NCBI GenBank assembly: GCA_963970005.1
Contig: CAXAMN010005380.1
Location: 1 to 64,000 of the forward strand
Direction: 5' to 3'
Source: Durusdinium trenchii
Lineage: Eukaryota; Sar; Dinophyceae; Suessiales; Symbiodiniaceae
DNA length: 64,000 nt
Under the pieces are notes generated by a model that had not been told where the DNA came from, ran no database searches, and worked only from the letters and a program-made list of their open reading frames with translations. Shown here piece after piece: positions 40,101-49,009 of this stretch (positions within the stretch are counted from its first letter, which is position 1; each line of letters starts with the position of its first letter). The position numbers and the translations under genes are program-made.

Positions 40101-43100
40101 TGTCCAAGTTCACGGTCAAATGGCCCACACGGTGGAAGACTTCGAGACGAGCCTGGATCTTCCGCTGGCCGAGGAGGTCCGAAGCTGGATCTTCCAACTA
40201 CAGTAGCTATAGATAGCTATAGAAGATCTCTGCCTTCTTTGGGACTGGTTTGATAGATGAAAAGGGCTGTTGCCGACTTGGAAGATCCAGGAATAGTGGT
40301 CATCCAGGTGTGGTGCACGGCGGCCACGGGGCCAGGGGAGCTGATGCCTAGTAGCGATGCCAGGAGCCCCGAACGTAGCGTCCTCTACCCCTCAATCAAG
40401 TGCCACTCAAAACACCAAATACCCAAAGATGGATCGCAATCGCAAAGAGGGTTGATCGACAAATTCATGCAACCTACCCCTCGTCCCTTGCAGCTATTAA
40501 TCAAACAAGAGGTCATCCAAAATGCCGCAGATTTTGCCCATCAAAGGTCAAGCCACGTGGGTAGGGTGTTTCTTTCCCACACACGTTCACTTGACTCAGT
40601 TGGTTTGGATGCCTGAGAATTCTATCATCATAATATTCCTCCTTTTTCTGTGCCTTTTGGTGTCACTCTCTGCATGCCTATCTCTGCCTCTCACTTCTCA
40701 ACACACCACATGCATGAGCCGCGGCACAAAGCGTTGATCCTCTGTGTGGGGGAAACGATAGGTCTTTGCAGACCCAAAGCCTCGGTGGAATCACTGGCCA
40801 CTGGTGGAACACCATTGGGATCGCAATCAATGTGGGGTGTTGCTCGACTCCGCTGGACCCAAACTCAGGATCTACCTGCACCTGAACGGAAGACCTGTGT
40901 CATAGTCGAAGAACACTCGGCTGAAGTTCATCAAAGTGGAGAAGAGTCAGCGTAATGGGTCTGTATACAATTTATAGTCGTAAGAATTCAGAGGGTCAGA
41001 GGACAGATTGAATTCTTAATCTCTCCAAGAGTGATTGAATCCACTTCCATGTGGTCCAACGTAGTTCAACCAGCTCTGACTTCAGAGGGTTGCTGGGAAA
41101 GGTTGTCAAAGTTGTCACTTATAAATACTTACAGTATCAGACTTGCTCCAGACTTCCTCTCACTTTGCGTCGCCTGTTGGTGCATCCACACAATTTATCG
41201 AATAATTCTCCCCCGCCAGGCGCGGCTGTCAAATCTTGCCTTCTCCCATCGGAACCTAAACAAATATCGCCGCTTACATAGATGCGATTAGGTGAGACAA
41301 AGTGTGCAAATCGTCTAGTGTAGGAGGTGAGGATCATGAAATGTCTAATTCCTAGGATACATCTGGGATGCTTCTATGCTGGACCACTTGGAACTTGGGG
41401 CATGCACCAGGCCCAGGTTCCGAATCAGCTTTTGAACCAAGAAAGGGACGACTTCGCGTGATATGTGTGGTTCCGAGAACGCCTGGCGACTCACCGATTC
41501 CGCGAACCCAGGAACGCGACTGCTTCTGGTAGTCGCCCACGCGCATGGAGACGTAGGTGTCCTTCGGCACGTGCGCGACGTCCACAGCATCGATGCGGAC
41601 CTCGATGCCCGCCATTCGCTCTCCGGTGTCGTTCGCTCTCACCGGGCCGTGGGTGGGATGGCTTGAGCCAAGCTGCGGCAAGACATGGCGTTTCGATTGG
41701 GTGTATCATGATGTGCCACGTAACAGTGGATGATGGTGAGTAAAGACATGTAATTACGACCTTTCTATGGTGATCAGTATTGAGAAGTCTAACAATCGTT
41801 TACCGACTGTTGCAGGCAATGGGACACACCCTAGTTCTAGACTAGCTATACAGTATACATGTATAGCTCTACATCACAAGGGCAGTGTGTCCCGTCAGTG
41901 CTCTACGAGCGCTCGCCATGTGAGCGATGCAGCCCGTCAGTGTCCTGCCTTCACCTCAGCCTCTTCACAACATGAACTAAACGGTTGGTTCACCAATGCC
42001 ACCATCTGCAGCTGCCTCGATGAAGTACTTCTCCCTAATGGAGGCCCTCTCCTCTTCTGGGAGGTCACCTGAAAACCAGCGCCGAACCAGGATAAAACAA
42101 CCATGGCCGATGCCGTGGCCCTGCGAACGGTTCCAAGGGTTTCAATGGTCCAGTGATGTAGACTCTTGATTCATACACCCACCCCTTGAAATGAAAATCC
42201 TCTTCATATGGGGGGGGTGTATTAAACAAGAGTCTACATTCTTGGTCCTGTCTGGTATTGGCCGACCCAAAAGCGCCCCTCTGGGACCAGTCCCAGAGTC
42301 GGTGAGCAAGAAATGACATGATCGATCGTCCAGACGATGCGATTTCGACCGTTTCTTCTGTTTCTGATTCTTTGTGAGCAACCTAGAACTCTTTAAATCG
42401 TGCACACTATTGTGCACGCATTCTTTGAGGAGCCCTCTTGCTGAAGCCAACCACTTGGCACCACGCAACTTCGGGACTCATGACTCACCACTGGCTTCTA
42501 CGGCACTCACGCCATAGAACCGGCTCAGGGCACCACGATATTTCTTGATGGGCCGCCACTCGCCGATGGCTGGCATCCTAGCGTTCCAGAGTCTGAGTCT
42601 GCCGCGGTCACAGCCAGAAAGGCTTATGATTGGAATATGTATATATTTAGATAGGGAGTCCCCACATAACAGAAGTTCTGGACTTCTCAGAACCTGCTAC
42701 AACTCTACAAGTAGAACGGATACTTTCAGGGCCCGAAGGCTCACAGAAACAACAATAAGTTGAGCTCAGGAATGTGTGGAACTCTACTCCCTTCAGGATC
42801 CAATGATGGGCGGTCGCTGGAGAGAACGGCACAGGAACAGACTTCGGGAACGCACAGTTCGCTCCCACATCACAGTGAGGGGGTGTGATGTTTAAAAATA
42901 CTTGAACGAATTTGCACAAAGGAGCCATCAAACGTACCCAAAACTTCTCGAACCCCAATCGACACAATATCAAACAGTGGTGACGGTAAATCGCATGCAC
43001 GCTCAAACCAACAAACACTTTAAACTTTAAAAGGCATGGGACAACATGGGAAAGTACTCTGCAGCCACGTGCTGCCACTACGCTCTTCCCAAGCTAACCT

Positions 43101-46100
43101 TGAATTGAGAGGCCATGGTGCATTCTGATTCTGGTTCGTATTGTGTGTGCTTCTTGTTGCTTGATCTCTAGCGCTCTCTCTCTCTCTCTCAGTCAATTTG
43201 TGTAGGTATAGGTATACTGCGGGGTAATGACATTAGGAGTTGTGGGTCACTGCAATTAAGGCGTGCAGGGATGTTTAGGTTCACCTGACACAGCCCGATT
43301 CCCTTAATACATCAAATTAATACGAAGTAGGGCAACATGAAGGGGAACCGGGCGAGTCCGGCTAGATTGACGAGCTTACCTTCATGAAACGCCTTGATCT
43401 GAATCCTAGTTGATCTTGCCTCTCTGCATGCAAGCATAAGCTGAAGAGATCTTGGACATTTCGTTTCAGTGCCATTCAAGTCGGAGAAAAGCGCCCAGCA
43501 TACAGACTGACGGATGGCAGTCCTTTCGGTGTACATGATACCTTTGGCGCGTTCACGTACCTGGCAATGCTGTTGACCCACATGCCCACATATTCGGTCC
43601 AACAACCATCTGAAACGACAAATTGATCAAATTGAGCATCCTAACCCATGTAGGCAAGCATCTGTCTCTACTTACCTGTCACCGACCTTTTTCCCGTTGC
43701 ATCCCTTTGCCAGGGTCTTAGGGAAATTGCCGACTCCGGGATTCGATGCACATGCATCAAACAAACGATATATTACAAGGTGGATGCATCTGGCTGCAAG
43801 AAGGAGAATGTCTCCCTTTTTGGTATCGGACTTAAACTTATATTCAGCTCCATGAAAGAATCCTCTGCAATTCAACCCTCACAAACCATCCGACCGTCTT
43901 CGTCTTTTCAGGATCTTTCAGGGGATTTTGGGACGTCTTGGAGGCCCTACGGACATCAAAGGAGTGCTCATCTGAAGCTGGACTTGCTCCAAGAGCTGAT
44001 CCTGCCGGAAGGGTGATGCCAGGACCATGCGTGAGCATGCAGAGCATGCGGACGGCCCCTTCGGAGCAAGGGTCAGAACATGGCAAGTCAGACTTGTGAC
44101 ACATGCAACTGTGATACCGGTACCTCTTAGATCCTAGTGATTGCTATTGTGACCTTGCTGAAAATGCCTGACCTCTGCTGCTGGTCGGATGCGGTTGAAA
44201 AGCTTGGGAGGAATGAGGACAAAAGTGGAGACTTGAGGGAAACAATTCAAGGAAAATCTACAGGTCTTGCGGCCTCATTTGATTGGATCCGGTCCTGCAA
44301 AGCAGTACTCAATGAGGTTAAGTACCAGGTTTAACTTGTCCTTTGGACTTGTAGGGAAATATACAGTATCTCCTATTGTTATTGGAGTGAGCGATATGGC
44401 CATATGGCTCTATCCGGATTTACCAGGGCCCAGTGGATGATGATAGTTAGGTTGCAGGCCTTTCTCTAAAATAGTGGTAGTTGTTTGCTGACCGTTACAG
44501 GTAAGTTCGGACAGACCCCAATGATGCTGAATGATGCTGATCTACGGGGACAATCCATGCAAAGGGCTGCCCCAGCTTCCATCATGTCGCAACGATGGGC
44601 ATGAAGCCAACGATTCAAGGCAAGACACGGCAGTTCGCTAAGGGAAGCCGTTGGCCGCCGAAATGGTCAGCAGCGGGTCTTCAAACGGCGTGGCTCCAAG
44701 TGGAGGAGTCTCCCAAGGATATGTTCCACTATGCTCCACTTCGTCCATGCTAGTGAGTCGGAGTGTAGACAGCTGTATACTTGCTAGGGGCAGCTAGGAT
44801 CTGCTTCTCCCACGGCACCGCCAGCAGCTCCTCTTCATTCTTGATGCTCTCCTTGATGGCTTGTTCTCTGGAGTCCTGTCCGACCGTGCCCAGCATGCCG
44901 GGTGTCCGGTGCGCAACATCACCGGCACAAAAAATGGAACTGCTCCAGAAGCACCAGCCTGACTGTGGTGCCAACAAAACCTGCCTGACTATGGCATAAT
45001 ATGGCAGCCGATTGCCTATGCGAGCACACCTTCCAGCGAACACCAGCGCCTTGTTGGCCTCCTCTTCAGCCTTCAGCTTCGCGGAGACCGCCAGTAACGA
45101 GTTCGCCTTAATGGAGACAGGCCGGTGGAATCACTGGTCTTTAGGTGAAGCTAAATGCGAAAACAACACTCCGACTCAAATAATGTACATGAAGAGGTGG
45201 TTCAATTCAATTGGGTGTGTGTGTTAATCAAGAGTCTACATTTGGTGATTTCAAAGAGTAGGCATATAATATTATATAATACCATCCAATCCTTGTTTGG
45301 GTCGAACAAATCCTTTGGCCATCTTGTCCCAATCTCGGGTGCTTGGATCCATCATCGGCCCTACCGCCATCCCCAAAGAATCCGCATAGACCTCAAAGTC
45401 AACAAAAGCACAACTCCGGTCATAGCTGCGATATTGGTCAACATCCACACATCGTTCCAGCAACCCCGCTGAGCAAGCCGGGCAATGCCCCGCTTCTTCT
45501 TCTCCTGTGCCCGGCTCCGGTGGAGATAGAACTGGGATGTCCATGTCGCTTTGCTTGTGCCAGCTACCAGCACTGTACTACACTACTCTACCTGTTGGTG
45601 TCCATTGGGGGCGGCGGGCGGGATACCGCATTTCACCTTGAACTTCTGCGGATGCGGACCATGTCCTTATTTTATCTTTATCTATCCATCTAAATATATA
45701 CAATTATATACATATGGGCCATGGGTGCTGAAGGTGACGTATAAAAACTCATGTGGTACCCCAACTTCCCTGGCTCCAAACTTAAGGCATCCCCAAAACG
45801 ACCCGACTTCCTCATTTCCAAGCAAACTGCATCCACAGGGAAAAATCGCCGGCGTTCTCGGCTCCATGAGTATCAGTGCTCGAGATATCTCGAGATGCAC
45901 CATGTCATGGCGTGCAAACAAGCCACAAGAATCCCAAGTCCTTAACACAAAACAACATGTTCCAATTCCGGGAATGCGTCTTCGTCTTCCCCGGCGACGG
46001 AACAGGAGCAGCCCAAAGGCGTTTTCCGCCGCATCACGAGGGTCCCACCTCGGCGAGCCGTTCCCGCATCACGCGCTCGGCTTCTTCTCGTCTCTCCTTC

Positions 46101-47568
46101 TGCCTGGAGAGGTTCCAGAGGTCCAGAGCGGTGGTTCTGGGTGTATGGCGGGTGGAGGTCTCGGCCTCTCAAGGTTTTTTTTCATGTCAGCATGTCACAG
46201 ATTCCAAATGAACCAAGTCCTTCAGAAAAGCTGTGTGAAACCTACTGTACCTACAAAGTCAGTGAAGGGCTTCCAAAGATCCCACCATCGCAGCTCCGGT
46301 TTGTCTCACAAGCCAACCCCGGAATGTTTGCGCGACACTATGCCCGGGTTTTGCATCATCAGTGGTTCCCAATGTTGTTGACAATGACTTGCACTTCTGT
46401 ACGAGCACTGGCACCATAGCTGTGGCCAGGATGGCGTGAAGCAGTGAGTCTGGACATTCTGGAGCAAGTGGGGTCCACAAAAATTCCGGACCTCGTTGGC
46501 ACCCAGCTCCAGCCGGAACCACTTCAGGGTGTCCCAACCATCTTCCAATTCTAGTCACCTGCACATAAAAAAGACAACGAAGTGCCCAGTATCATCTAAG
46601 ATTGTCGTGCCCCCACTTCCTTTGGACCGATTGGTCCTAGGCTCTTCACTTAGCTGCCACCCGGTCAGCTGTGCCACCCGGTCCGAGACTCACTTCTGCC
46701 AGGCCAACCTCGCGACCCCACCCAGATCACCTGTCCGAGACGAGCTTCTCCTTCATGGCAGCCTCTGCAGGCTAGGGGCCGAATCGAAAACAACAAGCTG
46801 GGGCCCATCTGGGGGAGGACGTGAGGCATCATGAGGCTACAAAGTCTCTTTCTTCTCTGTTTTGTGGACGCCTTGGTGCTTCCAGCCACTGCACTGAGCG
46901 GTCGCCCCTTTCAACCGAATCCGGGCGCCCTGAGCTCCACGAAGCGACTGGTAGTGCCTTACGCTTTTTGATCGGCACGTAGTCTTCGTAGCCGTCATCT
47001 TCCTGAGGCCAGGGCCAGGGTTGCAGTGGCAACAGCTGCGGCCCTGAAAAAAAAGAAAGAGCTGTTGTGAGTTGTGATTTTGACTCCGAGTCCCTGAAGT
47101 AGCATCCTTGTTCCTAGTAGTAAGGCCAGGAGCCCCTAGGCCCTAGTAGCGTCCTTGCTCCTACTTAGTAGCGATGCCAGCCCCTAGAGTGCTTCGCTCA
47201 AAGTAGACAAAGTCCGAGTCCCCGAAGATGTCCTGGACCATCATCCATTTTAAAGGATCTGCCAAATGCTGCAAAGCTTCCGCAGGATTGGTCAATGGGA
47301 CGGGGACACGCATTTGGTATATATGAAGCACCCAAACACAAACACACAAGTCACAAGTCCTTGAGGATGTTCGAGTCTATAGTCAGTGGACAAGCTTGGA
47401 CAAAGGGAGGTGCTCAAAATCACCACCCAGAAATCACACAAACAATATAAGCATCATGAAGCATCTTTCAACAAAACACATTTGAAGGAAGTCCCATCAA
47501 GGTGCATCCTGGGCACGTCAGGATCCAACAAAGGCTGCGCATCCTCCTCTTCTGCAGGTCGTTTACGC
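14837..47568 (-). CDS. DDX41: DDX41-type DEAD-box RNA helicase, at least 32 micro-exons
   Basis: Spliced gene for a DDX41/Abstrakt-type DEAD-box ATPase; the family acts in nuclear pre-mRNA splicing. Exons read right to left: 47568-47517, 47002-46958, 46099-46049, 45504-45475, 45106-45044, 44875-44774, 43560-43523, 42577-42534, 42068-42016, 31831-31788, 30316-30274, 29693-29653, 29089-29056, 27441-27390, 27195-27124, 26460-26398, 25963-25892, 24860-24805, 24378-24290, 23600-23551, 22955-22929, 22477-22419, 22222-22159, 21545-21474, 20963-20889, 19946-19887, 19362-19302, 18909-18857, 17415-17373, 16151-16080, 15632-15543, 14968-14837. Reading phases join across these exons and give about 630 residues, close to the 622 of human DDX41. 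Helicase motifs and the C-terminal CCHC knuckle appear in family order. Introns start with GC (18), GT (10) or GA (3); acceptors are AG|G with one exception. Not located: the start codon and one short exon between 31.79 and 30.32 kb. Boundaries were placed by eye. Confidence 0.93.
16573..16821. repeat. CTAT tetranucleotide microsatellite with ACAG punctuation
   Basis: Blocks of ATCTATCTATCT separated by ACAGTAT or ACAGTAAAT, about 250 bp, in the DDX41 intron between exons 17373 and 16151. Confidence 0.85.
17373..22477 (-). CDS. DDX41: DDX41 RecA-like domain 2 exons (motifs IV-VI)
   Basis: The second helicase lobe, in eight exons. They are [19 protein letters not shown] (22477-22419), [17 protein letters not shown] (22222-22159), [20 protein letters not shown] (21545-21474), [17 protein letters not shown] (20963-20889), motif [21 protein letters not shown] (19946-19887), motif [14 protein letters not shown] (19362-19302), [17 protein letters not shown] (18909-18857) and [14 protein letters not shown] (17415-17373). 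The IGRT exon ends in the middle of a glycine codon that the next exon completes (G|GC donor, AG|GC acceptor), which restores the HRIGRTGR signature. Introns are 0.2-1.5 kb. Confidence 0.93.
17430..18675. other. DDX41 intron, AT-rich, no gene seen
   Basis: Between exons 18857 and 17415. Contains a TG run (about 17.68 kb), many TCTAGAAAATG-like words (17.82-18.53 kb) that may be remnants of a decayed repeat, and no convincing coding frame. Confidence 0.6.
18676..18825. repeat. Hairpin repeat family A, copy 3, beside a DDX41 exon
   Basis: A longer copy of 150 bp with an expanded GATGAT core. Left end CACCCATTACCGGTAACAG; the right end is the complement of ACATCTGGTAATGGGACACA. It ends about 30 bp from the DDX41 exon at 18857-18909, just inside the intron donor side. 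Confidence 0.75.
21900..21994. repeat. ATCC tetranucleotide microsatellite
   Basis: CATCCATCCATC with CAATCC variants, about 95 bp, inside a DDX41 intron. Confidence 0.85.
22929..31831 (-). CDS. DDX41: DDX41 RecA-like domain 1 exons (Q motif to SAT)
   Basis: The ATP-binding lobe of the helicase, spread over 12 located exons. [15 protein letters not shown] (31831-31788) precedes the Q motif [10 protein letters not shown] (30316-30274), then [14 protein letters not shown] (29693-29653), Walker [11 protein letters not shown] (29089-29056), [17 protein letters not shown] (27441-27390), motif Ia [12 protein letters not shown] (27195-27124), [16 protein letters not shown] (26460-26398), IGG (25963-25892), [14 protein letters not shown] (24860-24805), [18 protein letters not shown] with the DEAD box (24378-24290), [12 protein letters not shown] (23600-23551) and DFAKTALVD (22955-22929). 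All ATPase residues of these motifs are intact, so the gene looks functional. A short exon of roughly 10-15 residues just before the Q motif is unplaced. Confidence 0.92.
26141..26166. repeat. Short AT-rich inverted repeat
   Basis: ATAGGCTATA and its reverse complement, separated by six bases, within a DDX41 intron. Low information because of the TATA content. Confidence 0.5.
28325..28655. repeat. Degenerate 12 bp repeat around TCTGGCATTCTA
   Basis: ATTCTATCTGGCAT and variants recur more than a dozen times, broken by an AT-rich stretch at 28.55-28.61 kb. Intronic in DDX41. The spacing of 12 and multiples suggests a decayed tandem array. Confidence 0.65.
31623..31740. repeat. Hairpin repeat family B, copy 2 with perfect 20 bp inverted repeat
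   Basis: AAAACTAACATGGACCCTGA at 31634-31653 is repeated in inverted form without mismatch at 31709-31728. Outer ends TACACCG and AGTGTACT extend the inversion. The core GTTTGTAGAGGAAAA is shared with the other copies. A partial relative lies immediately to the left (31577-31622). Confidence 0.7.
33625..34064 (-). CDS. Coiled-coil C-terminal exons of the nested gene
   Basis: Two exons, 34064-34013 and 33717-33625, encode strongly charged heptad-like helices ([35 protein letters not shown]) and end in TGA. Both acceptors are AG|G, and the first donor is GC. They are the last exons before the flanking DDX41 intron resumes. Confidence 0.5.
33625..41615 (-). CDS. Nested unrecognised gene: RIIa/DPY-30-like motif, PSVGTWL motifs, coiled-coil end
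   Basis: A second minus-strand gene wholly inside the 10.2 kb DDX41 intron between 42016 and 31831. Proposed exons: start ATG at 41615 ([13 protein letters not shown]... to about 41514), 40152-40081 ([16 protein letters not shown]), 38912-38835, 38178-38134 ([13 protein letters not shown]), 37598 to about 37496 ([17 protein letters not shown]), 35628 to about 35446, 35398 to about 35201, 34682 to about 34480, 34064-34013 ([17 protein letters not shown]) and 33717-33625 ending in TGA ([10 protein letters not shown]). Acceptors are AG|G as in the host gene. The 38.2 and 37.6 kb exons join in phase into a DPY-30/RII-alpha-type dimerisation helix pair. I cannot name the gene. A cytoskeletal or flagellar scaffold role is inference only. 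Some exons are probably missing or misplaced. Confidence 0.55.
34480..34682 (-). CDS. Arg/Gly-rich exon of the nested gene with PSVGTWL
   Basis: A GC-rich exon following an AG|G acceptor at 34682. It reads [16 protein letters not shown], then a proline/alanine/arginine-rich stretch, then [20 protein letters not shown] and a glycine/serine run. RRKSSV fits a basophilic kinase site. The PSVGTWL match to the exon at 35.45 kb is the reason for joining it to the same gene. The 3' end is not resolved. Confidence 0.4.
35201..35628 (-). CDS. Duplicated DYY exons of the nested gene
   Basis: Two tandem exon copies. Copy 1 starts at 35628 ([19 protein letters not shown], then KFPAQPIPP and KPSVGTWL). 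Copy 2 starts at 35398 ([19 protein letters not shown], then KFPSQPTPP). Both begin right after AG|G. They lie in different frames across a run of ten N, so the gap is either intronic or of unknown true length. A degraded third copy lies near 35.80-35.89 kb, also starting TTCAAG|GAC. PSVGTWL recurs in the exon at 34682. The repeats suggest growth by exon duplication. Function unknown. Confidence 0.5.
35436..35445. other. Assembly gap, 10 N, inside the nested gene
   Basis: Ten N between the two DYY exons. The frames on the two sides differ, so the gap length should not be used to infer a frameshift. Confidence 0.99.
36338..36440. repeat. Hairpin repeat family B, copy 3
   Basis: ATACACCCTGGGAGAG, then ACATGGAACCTGAAAACC and GGGTTGTAGAGG, then TCTTCCAGTCTGGTCCATG. 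Nearly identical to copy 1 in the core. A truncated relative with GGTTTGTAGAGGAAAG lies at about 36.05-36.10 kb. The copy sits inside the nested gene. Confidence 0.65.
36445..37490. other. Intronic stretch of the nested gene, no gene seen
   Basis: Between the proposed exons near 37.5 and 35.9 kb. No coding signal, microsatellite or hairpin was recognised. Confidence 0.5.
37496..38178 (-). other. DPY-30/RII-alpha-like dimerisation motif encoded across two exons
   Basis: Exon 38178-38134 ends after HHVEE at a GC donor, and exon 37598 starts VIADAI after an AG|G acceptor. Joined in phase they read [10 protein letters not shown] then [20 protein letters not shown], which has the X-shaped helix pattern of DPY-30/RIIa domains: YL-x3-H...EE...A...EKP-DP...F. 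In known families this domain dimerises and docks partner helices, for example on ciliary radial spokes or on histone methyltransferase complexes. Which of these applies here cannot be told from sequence alone. Confidence 0.5.
41662..41678 (-). other. Relict dinoflagellate spliced-leader sequence (candidate)
   Basis: Read on the minus strand the site is CCGCAGCTTGGCTCAAG. The last ten bases equal the 3' end of the dinoflagellate spliced leader, and the first seven differ by one base from its CCGTAGC, with CATT missing between. It lies 46 bases upstream of the proposed ATG of the nested gene. In dinoflagellates such relicts mark mRNAs that were trans-spliced, reverse-transcribed and reinserted. 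Confidence 0.5.
41699..41831. repeat. Hairpin repeat family A, copy 4
   Basis: 133 bp, right end TTGCAGGCAATGGGACACAC, left end GGGTGTATCATG...GTAACAGTGGATGATGG. It lies in the large DDX41 intron, just upstream of the relict spliced leader and the start of the nested gene. Confidence 0.75.
42016..47568 (-). CDS. DDX41: DDX41 N-terminal exons (1-9)
   Basis: Nine exons encode the charged N-terminal extension that marks DDX41 among DEAD-box proteins. They read RKRPAEEED (47568-47517), [15 protein letters not shown] (47002-46958; the family has a similar acidic EDYVP patch), [17 protein letters not shown] (46099-46049), [10 protein letters not shown] (45504-45475), [16 protein letters not shown] (45106-45044), then [16 protein letters not shown] (44875-44774), [12 protein letters not shown] (43560-43523), [15 protein letters not shown] (42577-42534) and [17 protein letters not shown] (42068-42016). 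Phases match at each junction. The third exon uses an AG|A acceptor, the only exception to AG|G. The initiator methionine lies upstream of 47568 and was not found. Confidence 0.85.
44405..44519. repeat. Hairpin repeat family A, copy 5
   Basis: 115 bp. Left CTCTATCCGGATTTACC, right complement of GGTAAGTTCGGACAGAC, core CAGTGGATGATGATAGTTAG. It sits in the DDX41 intron between the exons at 44774 and 43560. It shares its flank GATATGGC...GGCTCTATCC with copy 6. Confidence 0.75.
47161..47349 (-). CDS. Coding-like segment in the first DDX41 intron
   Basis: Reads [20 protein letters not shown], then [18 protein letters not shown], ending in TAA. It lies between the first two located DDX41 exons, which join in phase without it, so it is either chance, an alternative exon or a fragment of another gene. 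Confidence 0.25.
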   Translation of the reverse strand: MCVCVWVLHIYQMRVPVPLTNPAEALQHLADPLKWMMVQDIFGDSDFVYFERSTLGAGIATK

Positions 47569-48895
47569 CTTGGTCGAAGCACATGTTGCTTCAGTCAGGA
47601 GGAATAGTTCAGGGGCAAAGTTGGACTGGAGGTAGTGTCCGTTCGTTAAAGGGGATGCGGCGACTTTCCTGGAATTAGACAGATACCTGGAGTCTCAAGT
47701 ACTTCAGACAATGGGTACAAGTACCTGTTATTATAGGGTCATGTCCCATGTTCTAAGGTACTTTGGAGGGCCCAGGTTTATATATTACACAATAATATGA
47801 CCTTAGCAGGGGAATCCAAAAGCTTGGTCTACTTCGATCTGTGGACGTCTCCTCACTTGGACTCAAGTTTGTCGCCCCCCTCCACGTCGCTCTGAGGCGC
47901 CCCAGCATTTCTGCTGCGCCTTTCTCTCGCGGGCGAAGACGTTGGCGAGTCGAATTGACAGCCACCCCAGGGCCCCAAATGTGAAATGCTCAAGAATGCT
48001 GCAACTGTAGCTCCCAAACCCAAGATCTCCAACCGGGTTCGAAGGTCCGGAAGACACCCCTTGCTTTCTCTCACAAACTAAACGAAACCAACAAAAACAA
48101 GTTAACATGTTTCTCTTCACAGAAGTCAGAAGTCCTTGAGATGTTCTAGTCAGTTTATGTACTTTAAAAAACTCGTTCGATTGTAAGAAGCCAACCCCCG
48201 CGATCAGCGACCCTGAAACCATCCCAACCATGCTCCTCCAATCGCAGCGCCCCCGGCGCCGCGATGCGCCGCGCAAACGCTCAGGGCATCTCCATCTGCT
48301 CGAGCCCGGTGGCGGAGCGAGCAAACAGGTGGCATTTCATCAAGTCTTGCAGTGTTTGGTGTCCCTTAGGGACATTTTAGAAGAGGCCACTCAAGACATT
48401 GTGGCGTTCCAAAGGGGATTGTAACAGTGACTCGAAAAGCGAGCCACCTCAAAAAATACGAGATATGTTCATCAAGGCGATGAAGTCAATCTGGGCGCTC
48501 CTATGCGCTCGTGCTTTGTGTGTGCTTTCCAGGATGTGCACTCAACAATCCACATTGGCCCTGCCACTGTTCTTTAGTGAGTCTTTGGAACCTCCATCCA
48601 CCGGCCAAGTGTCATGTCACAACACATTATTTGTGCAAAGTCTCATGCACCAGCAGTCCCGTGTAACCGTGGTTTTGAGTGCAGTGGGCATCCTCCAAGT
48701 TCGGCACCCCGTCCACTCCTGGTAGTCACACCTTGATGATGGCAGCTTCTTCCATGTAACTTTTTCGCTCGGCTCAGTGCTGAGTGAAGAGCGTCCCGGC
48801 CAAGGGCCCTTGTCGGAGCCGCTGCAAGAGAAGTTGCCCATCGCTCCATGAGATCTCGGGTGGTCGCAGGGTCAAAGGAGCTGGAATGGCGATAT

Positions 48896-49009
48896 GGCGG
48901 CTCTATCCAGGGCCCAGTGGATGATGATGGGTAGGTTGCAGGCCCTTCTCTTAAAATAGTAATTTGCTTGTTTAAATTTACTGTCACAGGTTTACAGGGA
49001 CAGACCCAA
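48896..49009. repeat. Hairpin repeat family A, copy 6
   Basis: 114 bp. Left GGCTCTATCCAGGGCCCAGT, right TTTACAGGGACAGACC. Closest to copy 5: both have GGGCCCAGTGGATGATGAT and TAGGTTGCAGGCC, so the two belong to one subfamily. Confidence 0.75.
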
